Shown piece by piece: positions 16,671-25,630 of a stretch of 64,000 nucleotides of DNA (positions are counted from its first letter, which is position 1; the number at the start of each line of letters is the position of its first letter). The DNA lies in the NCBI RefSeq assembly GCF_001292705.1, contig NZ_LGAK01000021.1:27275-91274 (forward strand), read 5' to 3'. The position numbers and the translations under genes are program-made. The notes beneath the pieces were generated by a model. The model had not been told where the DNA came from. It ran no database searches and saw nothing but the letters and a program-made list of their open reading frames with translations. This DNA is from Marinagarivorans algicola. GTDB lineage: Bacteria; Pseudomonadota; Gammaproteobacteria; Pseudomonadales; Cellvibrionaceae.

Positions 16671-18998
16671 ATGTCTTTTGGTGAAGATGAAGAGATACTT
16701 CAGGACTTTTTAGTCGAGGCTGGAGAAATACTAGACCAACTCTCTGAGCAGCTGGTGGAGCTCGAGCAGCGACCTGATGACCGAGACTTACTGAATGCTA
16801 TCTTTCGAGGATTTCATACGGTCAAAGGTGGAGCGGGATTTTTACAGCTCAATAATATGGTGACATGCTGTCATGTCACAGAAAATTTATTTGATATTTT
16901 AAGAAACGGTAAGCGCCCTGTAACCTCTGAGTTAATGGATGTCGTATTGCAAGCACTGGATACGGTCAATTCTCAATTTGAAGATGTACAGCAACGTCGC
17001 CCTGCGTTGGATCCGCCTGCTGAATTGGTGACTCGATTAGAACGTTTAGTTTCGTGTGAAGACCTAAACGATAATGTGGAAGAACTTGCGTCTTTGCCAC
17101 CGGAATCTTCTAGTCAGGTAGTCAATGATCATCTGGATTTATCGGATGATCAATATGAAGGTTATATGGACGCGATTTCTGATAAAGACGAAGCGAGTGC
17201 CAGTACGCATGTTCCAGAATCGTCGAGCAGTAATGAAATATCAGAAGAGGAATTTGATGATTTATTAGATCAGTTACACGGCAAGGGTTCTGGCCCAGGT
17301 GTGGAATCCTCAAGTCACACCGCAGCGGATTCGACACCTAGCGCCCCTAAAGCCTCTAACGCTGCTAGTGATCACTCAAGCGATGAAATCTCCGAGGATG
17401 AATTTGAAGCATTACTCGATCAGCTGCACGGTTCGGGTAAGAGTCCATCAGCAGCCGAAAAATCAGCCGATCCGGTTGTTAATACAGCTGCGTCTCAAGG
17501 TGGCGACTTAATAACCGATAGTGAATTCGAAGATTTACTGGATCAACTCCATGGCGCAGGTAAAGGCCCTACGATTGCATCACCTTCACACGATAGCAAC
17601 TCGAGCATAGCATCAGCACCTTCGTCAGTGACACCAATAACACAGGCGCCAAAAGCTGCGACGTCATCCGGCATGAAAAAAGTGCCCGCTGCAGCAGGGG
17701 TAACTAACGCCAAAGCCTCAGATTCTGGCACTCATATAGCCGCCATTGGTTCGGCTAAGCCCACTGTATCACCAGCACCTGCGCGTGAAACTGCAAGCGG
17801 GGGTGCTAGTGTCAATGCTGCTCCAGCAGCAGAGGCGACAGTCAGAGTCGATACTCAGCGGCTAGACGATATTATGAATATGGTCGGTGAACTGGTCTTA
17901 GTCCGTAATCGTTTAGTGCGTTTAGGGCTAGACGCTAATGATGAGTCACTGTCTAAAGCGGTGAGTAATTTAGATGTTGTCACGGCCGATTTACAAACCG
18001 CAGTGATGAAAACGCGGATGCAGCCGATCAAAAAAGTATTTGGCCGTTTCCCGCGTGTTGTACGTGACCTTGCGCGTAATCTAAAAAAAGAAATTGTACT
18101 TGAGCTGGTTGGAGAAGAAACCGATCTAGATAAAAATCTCGTTGAAGCACTTGCTGACCCTTTAGTTCACTTAGTTCGAAACAGTGTTGATCATGGTATC
18201 GAATTGCCTTCAGTACGTGAAGAAAAAGGTAAATCCCGTTTAGGAAAGGTAATTTTAGCAGCAGAGCAAGAGGGCGATCATATCTTGTTATCCATTACTG
18301 ATGATGGCGGGGGTATGGATCCGAATAAGCTCCGAGAAAAAGCGGTGGAAAAGGGAATACTCGATGCCGATGCAGCTGCGAGGTTGTCAGATATTGAAGC
18401 GTTCAGTTTAATTTTCGCACCAGGCTTCTCAACAAAAACAGAAATTTCTGATGTCAGTGGTCGTGGTGTCGGCATGGATGTGGTTAAAACTAAAATCACT
18501 CAGCTCAATGGCTCTATTGATATCGATTCTAAATTAGGTGAAGGGACGCGTATTGCCATTAAAGTACCTTTGACTCTAGCGATTATGCCAACGTTAATGA
18601 TTATGTTAGGACGTCAGACATTTGCCTTGCCGTTAGTAAGTGTTAACGAAATTTTCCATATGGATTTACGCAAAACCAATGTTGTCGATGGCCAAGAATG
18701 TGTAACGATTCGAGAAAAAGCTATTCCTATTTTCCATCTAAAGCGCTGGCTGGTTCGCGGGCCTGTATCGGCTGATAAACCAGAAGAAGGGCATGTTGTC
18801 ATTGTGAATGTTGGTACACGTAGGGTTGGCTTTATTGTTGATCAGCTTATTGGTCAGGAAGAGGTTGTGATTAAGCCATTAGGTAAAATGTTGCAAGGAA
18901 CGCCCGGTATGGCGGGCGCAACGATTACAGGTGATGGAACTATTGCGTTAATTTTAGATGTACCTAGCATGTTGAATAAATATGTTGGGGTGATGTGA
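16671..18998 (+). CDS. cheA: Chemotaxis histidine kinase CheA
   Basis: 775 residues after an AAGGAG ribosome site. The P1 HPt domain has the phosphorylated His49 (FHTVKGG). No ordinary P2 domain is evident; residues of about 125-390 are a low-complexity linker holding three copies of a DEFEALLDQLHG-like motif (about 190-206, 241-257, 282-298). Then come P3 dimerisation, the P4 ATPase with N box (LVRNSVDHGIE) and G boxes (DDGGGMD, GRGVGMDVV), and the P5 CheW-like domain. It phosphorylates CheY and CheB in the receptor array. Confidence 0.97.
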   Translation: MSFGEDEEILQDFLVEAGEILDQLSEQLVELEQRPDDRDLLNAIFRGFHTVKGGAGFLQLNNMVTCCHVTENLFDILRNGKRPVTSELMDVVLQALDTVNSQFEDVQQRRPALDPPAELVTRLERLVSCEDLNDNVEELASLPPESSSQVVNDHLDLSDDQYEGYMDAISDKDEASASTHVPESSSSNEISEEEFDDLLDQLHGKGSGPGVESSSHTAADSTPSAPKASNAASDHSSDEISEDEFEALLDQLHGSGKSPSAAEKSADPVVNTAASQGGDLITDSEFEDLLDQLHGAGKGPTIASPSHDSNSSIASAPSSVTPITQAPKAATSSGMKKVPAAAGVTNAKASDSGTHIAAIGSAKPTVSPAPARETASGGASVNAAPAAEATVRVDTQRLDDIMNMVGELVLVRNRLVRLGLDANDESLSKAVSNLDVVTADLQTAVMKTRMQPIKKVFGRFPRVVRDLARNLKKEIVLELVGEETDLDKNLVEALADPLVHLVRNSVDHGIELPSVREEKGKSRLGKVILAAEQEGDHILLSITDDGGGMDPNKLREKAVEKGILDADAAARLSDIEAFSLIFAPGFSTKTEISDVSGRGVGMDVVKTKITQLNGSIDIDSKLGEGTRIAIKVPLTLAIMPTLMIMLGRQTFALPLVSVNEIFHMDLRKTNVVDGQECVTIREKAIPIFHLKRWLVRGPVSADKPEEGHVVIVNVGTRRVGFIVDQLIGQEEVVIKPLGKMLQGTPGMAGATITGDGTIALILDVPSMLNKYVGVM

Positions 18999-19034
18999 TT
19001 TTATTATTAATGTTTAAATGGATTGGGCCTTTGT

Positions 19035-20153
19035 GTGATTTATAATGTCTTAGTCGTCGACGACTCTAATTTCTTTCAGAATAGGTTAACAGAAATTATT
19101 AACGAGCACCCCGATTTGAATGTTATTGGGGTTGCGACGAATGGTCAAGAGGCGATTGATCTTGCCAGAGAATTAAAACCTGATGTGATTTCAATGGATT
19201 ATGAAATGCCATTGCTTGATGGTGTGACGGCAGTCAAGATGATTCTTGCTGAGCAAAAAGTGCCTATTATTATGTTCTCATCGTTAACTTATGATGGTGC
19301 AAGAATTACACTTGATGCATTAGATGCTGGCGCTGTCGATTTTATATCTAAAAATTTTTCTGAAATCTCTCAAAACTCCTCACATTTAAAACAAAAATTA
19401 CATTCACGCCTATTATCGTTTGCGAAAAAATTTAATCTGGCTAAGCAGCAGGGTGAGCAGGTCGACTCTCAAAACCAAATAAATCATGTTCAATCTGAAT
19501 TTGAACCTACATTAGATGAAAATTCTAATGACAATCAGAAAAATATATTAGTACATAATAAGAAGCACTTGCCTTTGCATGTGCATCGACCCAGTAAAAG
19601 TAAATTATTGGTGATTGGTGCATCGACGGGTGGCCCTGTTGCGGTACACCAAGTTCTTGATGCTTTGCCCAGCGACTTTCCATTACCGATTGTTGTGATT
19701 CAACATATGCCACCTAATTTTACACGGGCTTTGGCCGAACGCCTCAATAAAGTGTGCGCTTTAAATGTAACAGAAGCTAAAAATGGCGATCAATTAATAG
19801 CTGGTAATATTTTAGTGGCTCCAGGGGGGATGCAGTGTATGTTTAATGCATCCGGTGCCGTTAAACTGCTCGAAGGTGATGATCGCATGAATTACAAGCC
19901 CTCATTGGATATTGCTTTTGCATCGGCCGCTAATTGTTTTGGTGCAGGTGTTTTGGGTATTGTATTGACCGGTATGGGAGCTGATGGCTGCGAAGGTGCA
20001 AAAATATTAAAGCACAAAGGCGGCACGTTATGGGGGCAAGATGAAGCTAGTTGTATCGTCTATGGCATGCCCAAGGCAGTCGCTGATGCTGGGTTATGCG
20101 ATCAGGTGATGCGGCCTGGTGAAATGGGTGCTGCATTAACGCGAGTCACATAG
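19035..20153 (+). CDS. cheB: Chemotaxis methylesterase CheB
   Basis: 372 residues from the GTG at 19035; a TTG four codons upstream is the alternative and neither has a good ribosome site. The N-terminal receiver has Asp9-Asp10 and phospho-acceptor Asp55 (SMDYEMP). A linker of about 60 polar residues leads to the methylesterase domain with the catalytic Ser197 (GASTGGP), the His of IQHMPPNFT and the Asp of GMGADG. It removes methyl groups from, and deamidates, chemoreceptors. No cheR is in the window. Confidence 0.95.
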   Translation: MIYNVLVVDDSNFFQNRLTEIINEHPDLNVIGVATNGQEAIDLARELKPDVISMDYEMPLLDGVTAVKMILAEQKVPIIMFSSLTYDGARITLDALDAGAVDFISKNFSEISQNSSHLKQKLHSRLLSFAKKFNLAKQQGEQVDSQNQINHVQSEFEPTLDENSNDNQKNILVHNKKHLPLHVHRPSKSKLLVIGASTGGPVAVHQVLDALPSDFPLPIVVIQHMPPNFTRALAERLNKVCALNVTEAKNGDQLIAGNILVAPGGMQCMFNASGAVKLLEGDDRMNYKPSLDIAFASAANCFGAGVLGIVLTGMGADGCEGAKILKHKGGTLWGQDEASCIVYGMPKAVADAGLCDQVMRPGEMGAALTRVT

Positions 20154-20154
20154 T

Positions 20155-20895
20155 ATGGATGGTTTAACTGTTATTGGTATTGTTGTTGCTTTTTCGGCGG
20201 TTATTGGCGGTAATTATTTAGAAGGTGGTGCTTGGCATTTATTAATTAATTATCCTGCTGCAATCATCGTGTTGGGCGGTACTGTCGGCGCAGCTATTTT
20301 ACAAACACCTAAAAATATTTTAAGGCGTGCCTTAATTTTATTGATATGGGTTATTAAACCCCCGCTGTTATCTCAAAAAAAAACGATTAAGCAAGTGGTT
20401 AGCTGGGCTGAAATTGCGCGAAAACGAGGGTTGTTAGGGTTAGATACCATTATTGCATCAGAAAAAAATATTTTTATAAAAAAAGGACTGCAAATGTTGG
20501 TAGATGGCACTTGCGCTGCCAAAATAAAGCAGGTGTTAGAAAATGATATTACACTACTTAAGCAGCGTGATAATGATGCTGCAGGCTTTTTTGAATCGAT
20601 GGGTGGATATGCGCCTACGGTAGGTATTATAGGGGCAGTTATTGGCTTGATTCATGTAATGGGTCATCTTGGGAGCCCTGAAGAGCTTGGCCCTGCATTA
20701 GCTATTGCTTTTGTTGCAACGCTTTATGGCGTTAGTATGGCTAATTTAATATGTCTTCCTGTGGCTAATAAATTGCGAGCGCATGTGAATAGAGTTGCGA
20801 TATGGCAGCAGTTATTAGTTGATGGTATTTCAGCTATTGCCGAAGGTGATAACCCTAAAGCTATCGAGGCGAGATTGAGCGGTTATTGCTTATGA
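20155..20895 (+). CDS. motC: Flagellar stator protein MotC (MotA family)
   Basis: 246 residues starting one base after the cheB stop. Four hydrophobic segments are seen: two at the N-terminus (LTVIGIVVAFSAVIGGNYL; PAAIIVLGGTVGAAIL) and two near residues 150-205, with GYAPTVGIIGAVIGLI before the third, the MotA pattern. A cytoplasmic loop lies between. Together with MotD it forms an ion-driven stator. Its stop overlaps the motD start. Called MotC rather than MotA from the cheB-motC-motD order. Confidence 0.93.
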   Translation: MDGLTVIGIVVAFSAVIGGNYLEGGAWHLLINYPAAIIVLGGTVGAAILQTPKNILRRALILLIWVIKPPLLSQKKTIKQVVSWAEIARKRGLLGLDTIIASEKNIFIKKGLQMLVDGTCAAKIKQVLENDITLLKQRDNDAAGFFESMGGYAPTVGIIGAVIGLIHVMGHLGSPEELGPALAIAFVATLYGVSMANLICLPVANKLRAHVNRVAIWQQLLVDGISAIAEGDNPKAIEARLSGYCL

Positions 20896-21752
20896 CTTTT
20901 CGGTCACAGCAATTGACAGGACCTGACCGCTGGCAAGTCAGCTATGCAGACTTGCTAACGTTGTTATTAGGGTTTTTTATTGTGATGTATGCGATCAGCG
21001 CCATGGAATCCGAAGAAAAAGAGCAAGTTATCAAAGCACTGCAGCAGAGTTTCATATCACCCACACCTTTACCTTCGTTATCATTGCCTAGCATGAGCCG
21101 TTCCGATAGCCAATTTTTTACTATTGATATGCAAGGGCAGTGGTTATATTTAACGGTGGCGAGTGAGGCTTTGTTTGATAGTGGCAGTGCAAGCCTGACA
21201 TCAGTCGCAAAACGTGAATTGACAAAAATAGCTCCAATGATCGCTGCGCAATCAGGTGTGGTTGAGGTGGAAGGCCATACAGATAATCAACCCATTCATA
21301 CGGAACGTTATGCCAGTAATTGGGCTTTATCGAGTGCCAGAGCGGTCGCTGTTGTGGATTTTTTTGTTAGTTATGATCATGGTGTGCAAGGTGAGCGCTT
21401 CAGAGCGGTTGGTTTTGGACAGTATTCGCCGATTGCCGATAATGATTTGGCCTCAGGACGCAAAAAAAATAGACGTGTCGTGATAAAAGTACAAAATGAT
21501 AACCCTTTAATTATGCAGAAGTATTTTGATAACAAAACCCATCATTCCTATGATTATTCAGAGGGTGATTATTCCGTACAGCCCGCCTCATCCTCTTCTG
21601 ATGTTCGTCTTGATAATGTTAACGAGGCAGATATTGGTAATACTGTGCGTTCAACGCAAGATGTTAAACAAATATTGCAGCAACGACTGCTGAAAAAGGG
21701 TATAACGCCCCAAAAAAAAATAAATGGCGGTGTTAAATTTTCAAAAGATTAG
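20892..21752 (+). CDS. motD: Flagellar stator protein MotD (MotB family)
   Basis: 286 residues; the ATG at 20892 overlaps the motC stop. One membrane helix near the N-terminus carries the ion-binding Asp in SYADLLTLLLGFFIVMY. The periplasmic half is an OmpA/MotB peptidoglycan-binding domain (VEVEGHTDNQPI, then FGQYSPIADND and the RR at its end). A tail of about 80 mostly polar residues follows. It anchors the stator to the cell wall. Confidence 0.93.
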   Translation: MTFRSQQLTGPDRWQVSYADLLTLLLGFFIVMYAISAMESEEKEQVIKALQQSFISPTPLPSLSLPSMSRSDSQFFTIDMQGQWLYLTVASEALFDSGSASLTSVAKRELTKIAPMIAAQSGVVEVEGHTDNQPIHTERYASNWALSSARAVAVVDFFVSYDHGVQGERFRAVGFGQYSPIADNDLASGRKKNRRVVIKVQNDNPLIMQKYFDNKTHHSYDYSEGDYSVQPASSSSDVRLDNVNEADIGNTVRSTQDVKQILQQRLLKKGITPQKKINGGVKFSKD

Positions 21753-22130
21753 CCGCTATGTCACTGCTTTGTCACTCTTCAAATTAACGGATAAACCGCA
21801 GTAGGCAGGGGTGATGTATTATTTTCTGGGCATTTAAACCGAGCGTGTTTACAGCGGCCCAATTTCGCTATCGCCGAATAGTGACGTCGCTTTTACCTAT
21901 GAGATACTGAGTATAGTGGCTCATAAGTCAGGTACTGCTATTCAGAGCTTCCTTGCAGCCTTCTCTTGCCAACATTCAGAGTAAGGGCTAACCCTGGTTA
22001 TCTTAGGCAGTGATATAACGCTTTAATAGTGGGTTTTAGAGCGGTTCTGGATTCAATGTATGTGCTAATACTGGAGCGAATATTGCTTTGTATTTTCACA
22101 GATCAATGAACTCATCGTCGGGTATTTAAG
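21753..22130 (+). other. motD-parC intergenic stretch
   Basis: 378 bases with no gene. Nested dyads occur at 21898-21925: TATGAG facing CTCATA, with ATACTGAGTAT inside. A CTATTCAG near 21940 recalls the ends of the dispersed repeat but the rest does not match. A promoter for parC is expected here; I could not pick one with confidence. Confidence 0.3.
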
Positions 22131-22934
22131 ATGGAAGTCTGGACTATTGCAAATCAAAAAGGTGGTGTCGGTAAAACTTCTACCACTGTGGCCTTAGCAG
22201 GCATTGCTGCCGCAGCAGGGCAGCGGGTTTTAATGGTCGATTTAGATCCTCATGGTTCATTGAGTATGTATTTTAGGCAAGAGCCTGATTACACCCACAA
22301 AAGTACTTACACTTTATTTGAAAAGCGAAATCGATTAAATAAAGAATTACTACTCAGTTTAATTCGAAAAACACCTCTGCCGACATTACATTTATTGCCA
22401 GCGGCAACAGCATTAGCTACGTTAGAGCGGCAAATGCATGCCTGCGATGGTTTAGGCTTGGTGATAAGCCGCGCACTCGAGCTGATTAAAGAGGACTTTG
22501 ATCTGGTTATTCTTGATTGCCCGCCTGTATTGGGAGTATTAATGATCAATGCGTTGGCGGCCTGCCAGCAATTGATTATTCCCGTGCAAACAGAGTACTT
22601 AGCGATAAAAGGTCTTGAGCGAATGCTGCATACATTAAAGATGCTTGGGCGTTCAAGGCCCACCCCTTTATCCTATGTTGTGGTGCCGACGATGTTTGAT
22701 CGCCGAACATCAGCGAGTGTACAAAGCCTGCGCGCCTTACGGAATGAGTACGGCGATTGTGTTTGGAAAGGTAAAGTTGTCATCGATACACGCATTCGTG
22801 ATGCTAGTAAGGCCGGTGTACCACCTAATTTATTTTCACCGCATTCTTCCGCGGTTGAGTGTTATCAGAGGCTTTATGATCAGCTTGCTTGCCATGAAAT
22901 ACTCACCGATGGCGAGCATAGGTGTGCCAGTTAA
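22131..22934 (+). CDS. parC: ParA-type ATPase of the chemotaxis cluster (ParC-like)
   Basis: 267 residues. The Walker A motif KGGVGKTSTT is at residues 10-19, followed by VDLDPHGSLS and Walker B LVILDCPPVLG. This is a ParA/Soj family ATPase, but no parB is near; its place between motD and two cheW-like genes is that of ParC, which sets the chemotaxis array at the flagellated pole in Vibrio and Pseudomonas. It is preceded by a long gap and likely has its own promoter. The symbol is assigned from context. Confidence 0.85.
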   Translation: MEVWTIANQKGGVGKTSTTVALAGIAAAAGQRVLMVDLDPHGSLSMYFRQEPDYTHKSTYTLFEKRNRLNKELLLSLIRKTPLPTLHLLPAATALATLERQMHACDGLGLVISRALELIKEDFDLVILDCPPVLGVLMINALAACQQLIIPVQTEYLAIKGLERMLHTLKMLGRSRPTPLSYVVVPTMFDRRTSASVQSLRALRNEYGDCVWKGKVVIDTRIRDASKAGVPPNLFSPHSSAVECYQRLYDQLACHEILTDGEHRCAS

Positions 22935-22948
22935 TTTGGGTTGCTATT

Positions 22949-24145
22949 ATGTCTGATGTTGTTGATCAATCGGAAGCAGGGGATGACCCCCTTGAGCACT
23001 ATATGATGAGCCTTTTTAGCGTGCCGAGCAGTACGTCATCAAAACTCGACATCACGATACCGCAAGAGGAAAAGCAAGAACTAGAGCGCAATCAGAATAC
23101 CGTACTTCGAAAAAGCCCCAGACTTAATACAGTGACAGGCGAGATGCATACAGTGGCTTCCGATCAGCACCCAGATAAAGGCTCGCTGATTACTGACGAC
23201 GGCCTTAAGGCTTCATCAGGCACCACTTCGATACTACCGACAGTAGTTGATGATTGTAAAGCAAGTGCTTCCATCTCCACGCCTAAAAAATCAGATTACA
23301 AGGCAGAGCAGATTCCTACTGATGTATTGTTGGCGCCGAATCAAAAAAGAGAGCTACAGGCGCTCTTAGATCAAAGTCTTAATGCTTCTTTGACGTCTTG
23401 TGCTGATGAATCTTATCGTCAGCCCATCGCAAGTCCTCAACGCTCAGTGGTCGCAACAACGATTGCCGCGCAAGATAAGCCGCGTATTCAGGCATCTACG
23501 CTCCATGATTCGGGCATAAGGTTATCGGATATACCGTTGCCTAGCACTCATCTAATGCCAGCCATCAAAACCGAATGTACTGATGAGATGCGTGTTAATC
23601 ATCAAGTATTAACGAACTCTGACGTAAGCGCACTAGAGGCGGTATGCAAAACAATATCACCCGATTTACCGGACTACCGCGCTCATTGGAGTAATCACTG
23701 TCCCTCGTGGGCCCAAGGCACCTTTGATGCACTGCTATTCAAATGCCGAGGGGTGACCTTAGCTATCCCTTTAACCTCGCTCGGGCATATTTATACTCAT
23801 GAGGAGAGGCTCAAGCAATTACCTAATACACCGTCATGGATGCTAGGGGTTAAGCCTTTGCCTCAAGGTCAGTTAAAAGTCATTGATGCAGGAGCATACT
23901 TTATGCCTGAGCGCGCGCCTAGCCTTAATCTAGAGGGTGAACTCTATATTCTCGGTTTGGCGGGGTGCTTATGGGGTTTTGCGGTCGATACTCTCACCAA
24001 TCCAGTAACTATTAAGCCCGAAGACGTTCAGTGGCGATCTTTAAATAGCCATAATCCCTGGCTCGCTGGCGCAATTAAAAAGCAAATGTGTGTCTTAATT
24101 GATGCCCCTGCATTGCTGACTTTTTTGCAGCTGCCATCTGTCTAA
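22949..24145 (+). CDS. parP: ParP-like protein with C-terminal CheW domain
   Basis: 398 residues from the ATG at 22949, 14 bases after parC; the frame is open earlier but the extension has no support. Residues of about 1-250 are polar and low in complexity, except for a short DPLEHYMMSLF segment near the N-terminus. The C-terminal 150 residues form a CheW-like domain (FDALLFKCRGVTLAIPLTSL, then PSWMLGVKPL). In Vibrio ParP binds ParC and CheA to hold signalling arrays at the pole; gene order supports the same role. Confidence 0.8.
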   Translation: MSDVVDQSEAGDDPLEHYMMSLFSVPSSTSSKLDITIPQEEKQELERNQNTVLRKSPRLNTVTGEMHTVASDQHPDKGSLITDDGLKASSGTTSILPTVVDDCKASASISTPKKSDYKAEQIPTDVLLAPNQKRELQALLDQSLNASLTSCADESYRQPIASPQRSVVATTIAAQDKPRIQASTLHDSGIRLSDIPLPSTHLMPAIKTECTDEMRVNHQVLTNSDVSALEAVCKTISPDLPDYRAHWSNHCPSWAQGTFDALLFKCRGVTLAIPLTSLGHIYTHEERLKQLPNTPSWMLGVKPLPQGQLKVIDAGAYFMPERAPSLNLEGELYILGLAGCLWGFAVDTLTNPVTIKPEDVQWRSLNSHNPWLAGAIKKQMCVLIDAPALLTFLQLPSV

Positions 24146-24171
24146 AGCTTACAATCCTATCGTTAGGCTAC

Positions 24172-24187
24172 TGGCACAGCTGCTGCT
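24172..24187 (+). promoter_or_regulatory. Possible sigma-54 promoter of cheW
   Basis: TGGCAC (24172-24177), AGCTG, then CTGCT (24183-24187). The -24 element is perfect and the -12 has one change (CTGC for TTGC); GG-to-GC spacing is ten bases. It lies about 58 bases before the cheW ATG, in the 99-base parP-cheW gap. It is a short motif, so a chance match is possible. Confidence 0.45.
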
Positions 24188-24244
24188 GTCGTCTATAGTA
24201 AAGAAGAGTAATGTATTATTGGCAGCTTTTTGAGGGCGCAGGGC

Positions 24245-24730
24245 ATGACGGCACAATTAACAAAAAAAAACCCCAGTGAAGATCCTGTTTTACAGTGGGT
24301 GACATTTCATTTGGCCGGTGAAACGTATGGCGTTAATGTGATGCAAGTGCAAGAGGTTTTGCGTTATACCGAAATCGCCCCTGTACCCGGAGCGCCGCAT
24401 TATGTTATTGGCATTATTAACTTGCGTGGCAACGTTGTGACGGTGATCGATACGCGTAATCGCTTTGCACTATCGCCTGGTGAAATTACTGATAATACCC
24501 GAATTGTGATTATTGAAGCTGAAAAAAATGTTGTGGGTATACTCGTTGATAGTGTTGCAGAGGTTGTTTATTTACGTCAGTCAGAAATTGAAACCGCCCC
24601 TAATGTGGGTAACGAAGAAAGCGCTAAATTTATTCAGGGCGTCTGTCATAAAAATAGTGAATTACTGATTTTAATTGAATTAGATAAGTTGATTTCTGAT
24701 GAGGAATGGGCAGCCATAGGTGGTTTTTGA
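24245..24730 (+). CDS. cheW: Chemotaxis coupling protein CheW
   Basis: 161 residues from the ATG at 24245 (GAGG nine bases before); the TTG at 24230 is rejected. A single CheW domain fills the protein: LQWVTFHLAGETYGVNVMQV, VPGAPHYVIGIINLRG and VGILVDSVAEV are family signatures. CheW bridges CheA and chemoreceptors. It is the second CheW-domain gene in a row, after parP. Confidence 0.96.
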   Translation: MTAQLTKKNPSEDPVLQWVTFHLAGETYGVNVMQVQEVLRYTEIAPVPGAPHYVIGIINLRGNVVTVIDTRNRFALSPGEITDNTRIVIIEAEKNVVGILVDSVAEVVYLRQSEIETAPNVGNEESAKFIQGVCHKNSELLILIELDKLISDEEWAAIGGF

Positions 24731-24754
24731 TCATCATGCAGATAGCGATATGAG

Positions 24755-25168
24755 ATGTTCATGTTGAGCGGTAGTGTCATATTAGAGGGGGCTATTATTG
24801 CTGCGGTAGGTGTACTGCCTGCACTGATTGTTTTGTATATATGTTTACTACAGTGTCGCAGGTATGCGCGTAAAGCTGCTTCGGATCACCAAATATTATT
24901 AGATTTACAAAAAGCACAGGCTCAATCGTTAAAAGTTTCGATTGGCATGGGGCAGCGAATGCTGCATTTAGAAAAGCGTGTTAAAACTTTACTTGAGCAG
25001 CCTACGGCAGAGGTCATGGAGGAGCCGTCTTTTTCCTATTCACAAGCAGCCCAAATGATTCGGCAGGGTGCGGATGTCGATACTATTGCCGCGACCTGTG
25101 GAATATCTCATTCTGAAGCTCATCTGATGCAACGTATGTGTGCTGAAGGTTTGGTTGAAAGTGATTAG
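24755..25168 (+). CDS. DUF2802 membrane protein of the chemotaxis cluster
   Basis: 137 residues. One N-terminal membrane helix (about residues 10-32, GAIIAAVGVLPALIVLYICLL), a charged helical stretch, and a C-terminal helix-turn-helix-like segment (YSQAAQMIRQGADVDTIAAT, then CGISHSEAHLMQRM). This fits the DUF2802 family, which closes the flagellar/chemotaxis cluster in many Pseudomonas-like genomes; its function is unknown. The C-terminal part resembles a DNA-binding fold, but a membrane-tethered protein need not bind DNA. Confidence 0.8.
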   Translation: MFMLSGSVILEGAIIAAVGVLPALIVLYICLLQCRRYARKAASDHQILLDLQKAQAQSLKVSIGMGQRMLHLEKRVKTLLEQPTAEVMEEPSFSYSQAAQMIRQGADVDTIAATCGISHSEAHLMQRMCAEGLVESD

Positions 25169-25253
25169 TTTATGCTTATCTTGTGAGCTGTGTATGGCTG
25201 GACGTGCTCAGTGCTTTATCGCAATAAATCAATAAAGTGTAATAATCAAATAT

Positions 25254-25535
25254 GCAACTATTCAGAGGTGCCGAAGTTGGGCACTCACGAATTATTGTCT
25301 GGGCCGCTCAAGCTATCTACGACTTTATGCTCCTCGACTTTATTTCCTGTAAAGTCTAATCTTGCATATCCTTATGCAGGTGCAAAGTCTTATCTTATAG
25401 GCTTATTATGTGCCCCTACCTTGTAGGCTCCGATGAGATGCAAAATATACGTTACGGCTTAATCTTTGCTACCTGTAAGGCGTAGTGTTTACATGTCCAG
25501 AAAATAACCTATGATGTCTTGTTGTATTTTTACTC
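25254..25535 (+). repeat. Dispersed repeat, copy E (interrupted and decayed)
   Basis: The left end GCAACTATTCAGAGGTGCCG (25254-25273) continues with TTGGGCACT and CGCTCAAGCTATCTACGAC, which match copy C (40913 on) and, for TATCTACGAC.TT, copy B. The middle differs, with about 150 unrelated bases, and the family core returns at about 25493 as CCAGAAAATAACCTAT followed by CTTGTTGTATTTTTA. The right inverted end is not recognisable. It lies between the convergent DUF2802 and DUF1631 genes, in a 462-base gap with no other gene. Confidence 0.5.
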
Positions 25536-25630
25536 CTGCGGGCAAAGAGCAAATAAGAAATTAACTAGACTTGTGACTGATTTATGGAGTCTTACTGAAT
25601 TAATTAAATGCTATTGAATAGTTACGATTT

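Noticed and set aside
21870..21890. CGCCGAATAG as a sigma-28 promoter for parC
   Set aside because: No TAAA-type -35 element is found at the required distance.
21930..21990. CTATTCAGAG between motD and parC as a repeat copy
   Set aside because: The end motif matches but the rest of the element is absent, so it may be chance.
22131..22934. Chromosome or plasmid partition locus (parA)
   Set aside because: There is no parB or parS-like site; position between motD and cheW-type genes indicates array positioning.
22645..22956. Open frame of 103 codons overlapping parC
   Set aside because: It is a shadow of the parC frame, with no family features and no ribosome site.
25190..25426. A 78-codon open frame after DUF2802
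   Set aside because: It lies within repeat copy E, has no ribosome site or recognisable domain and is low-quality coding sequence.
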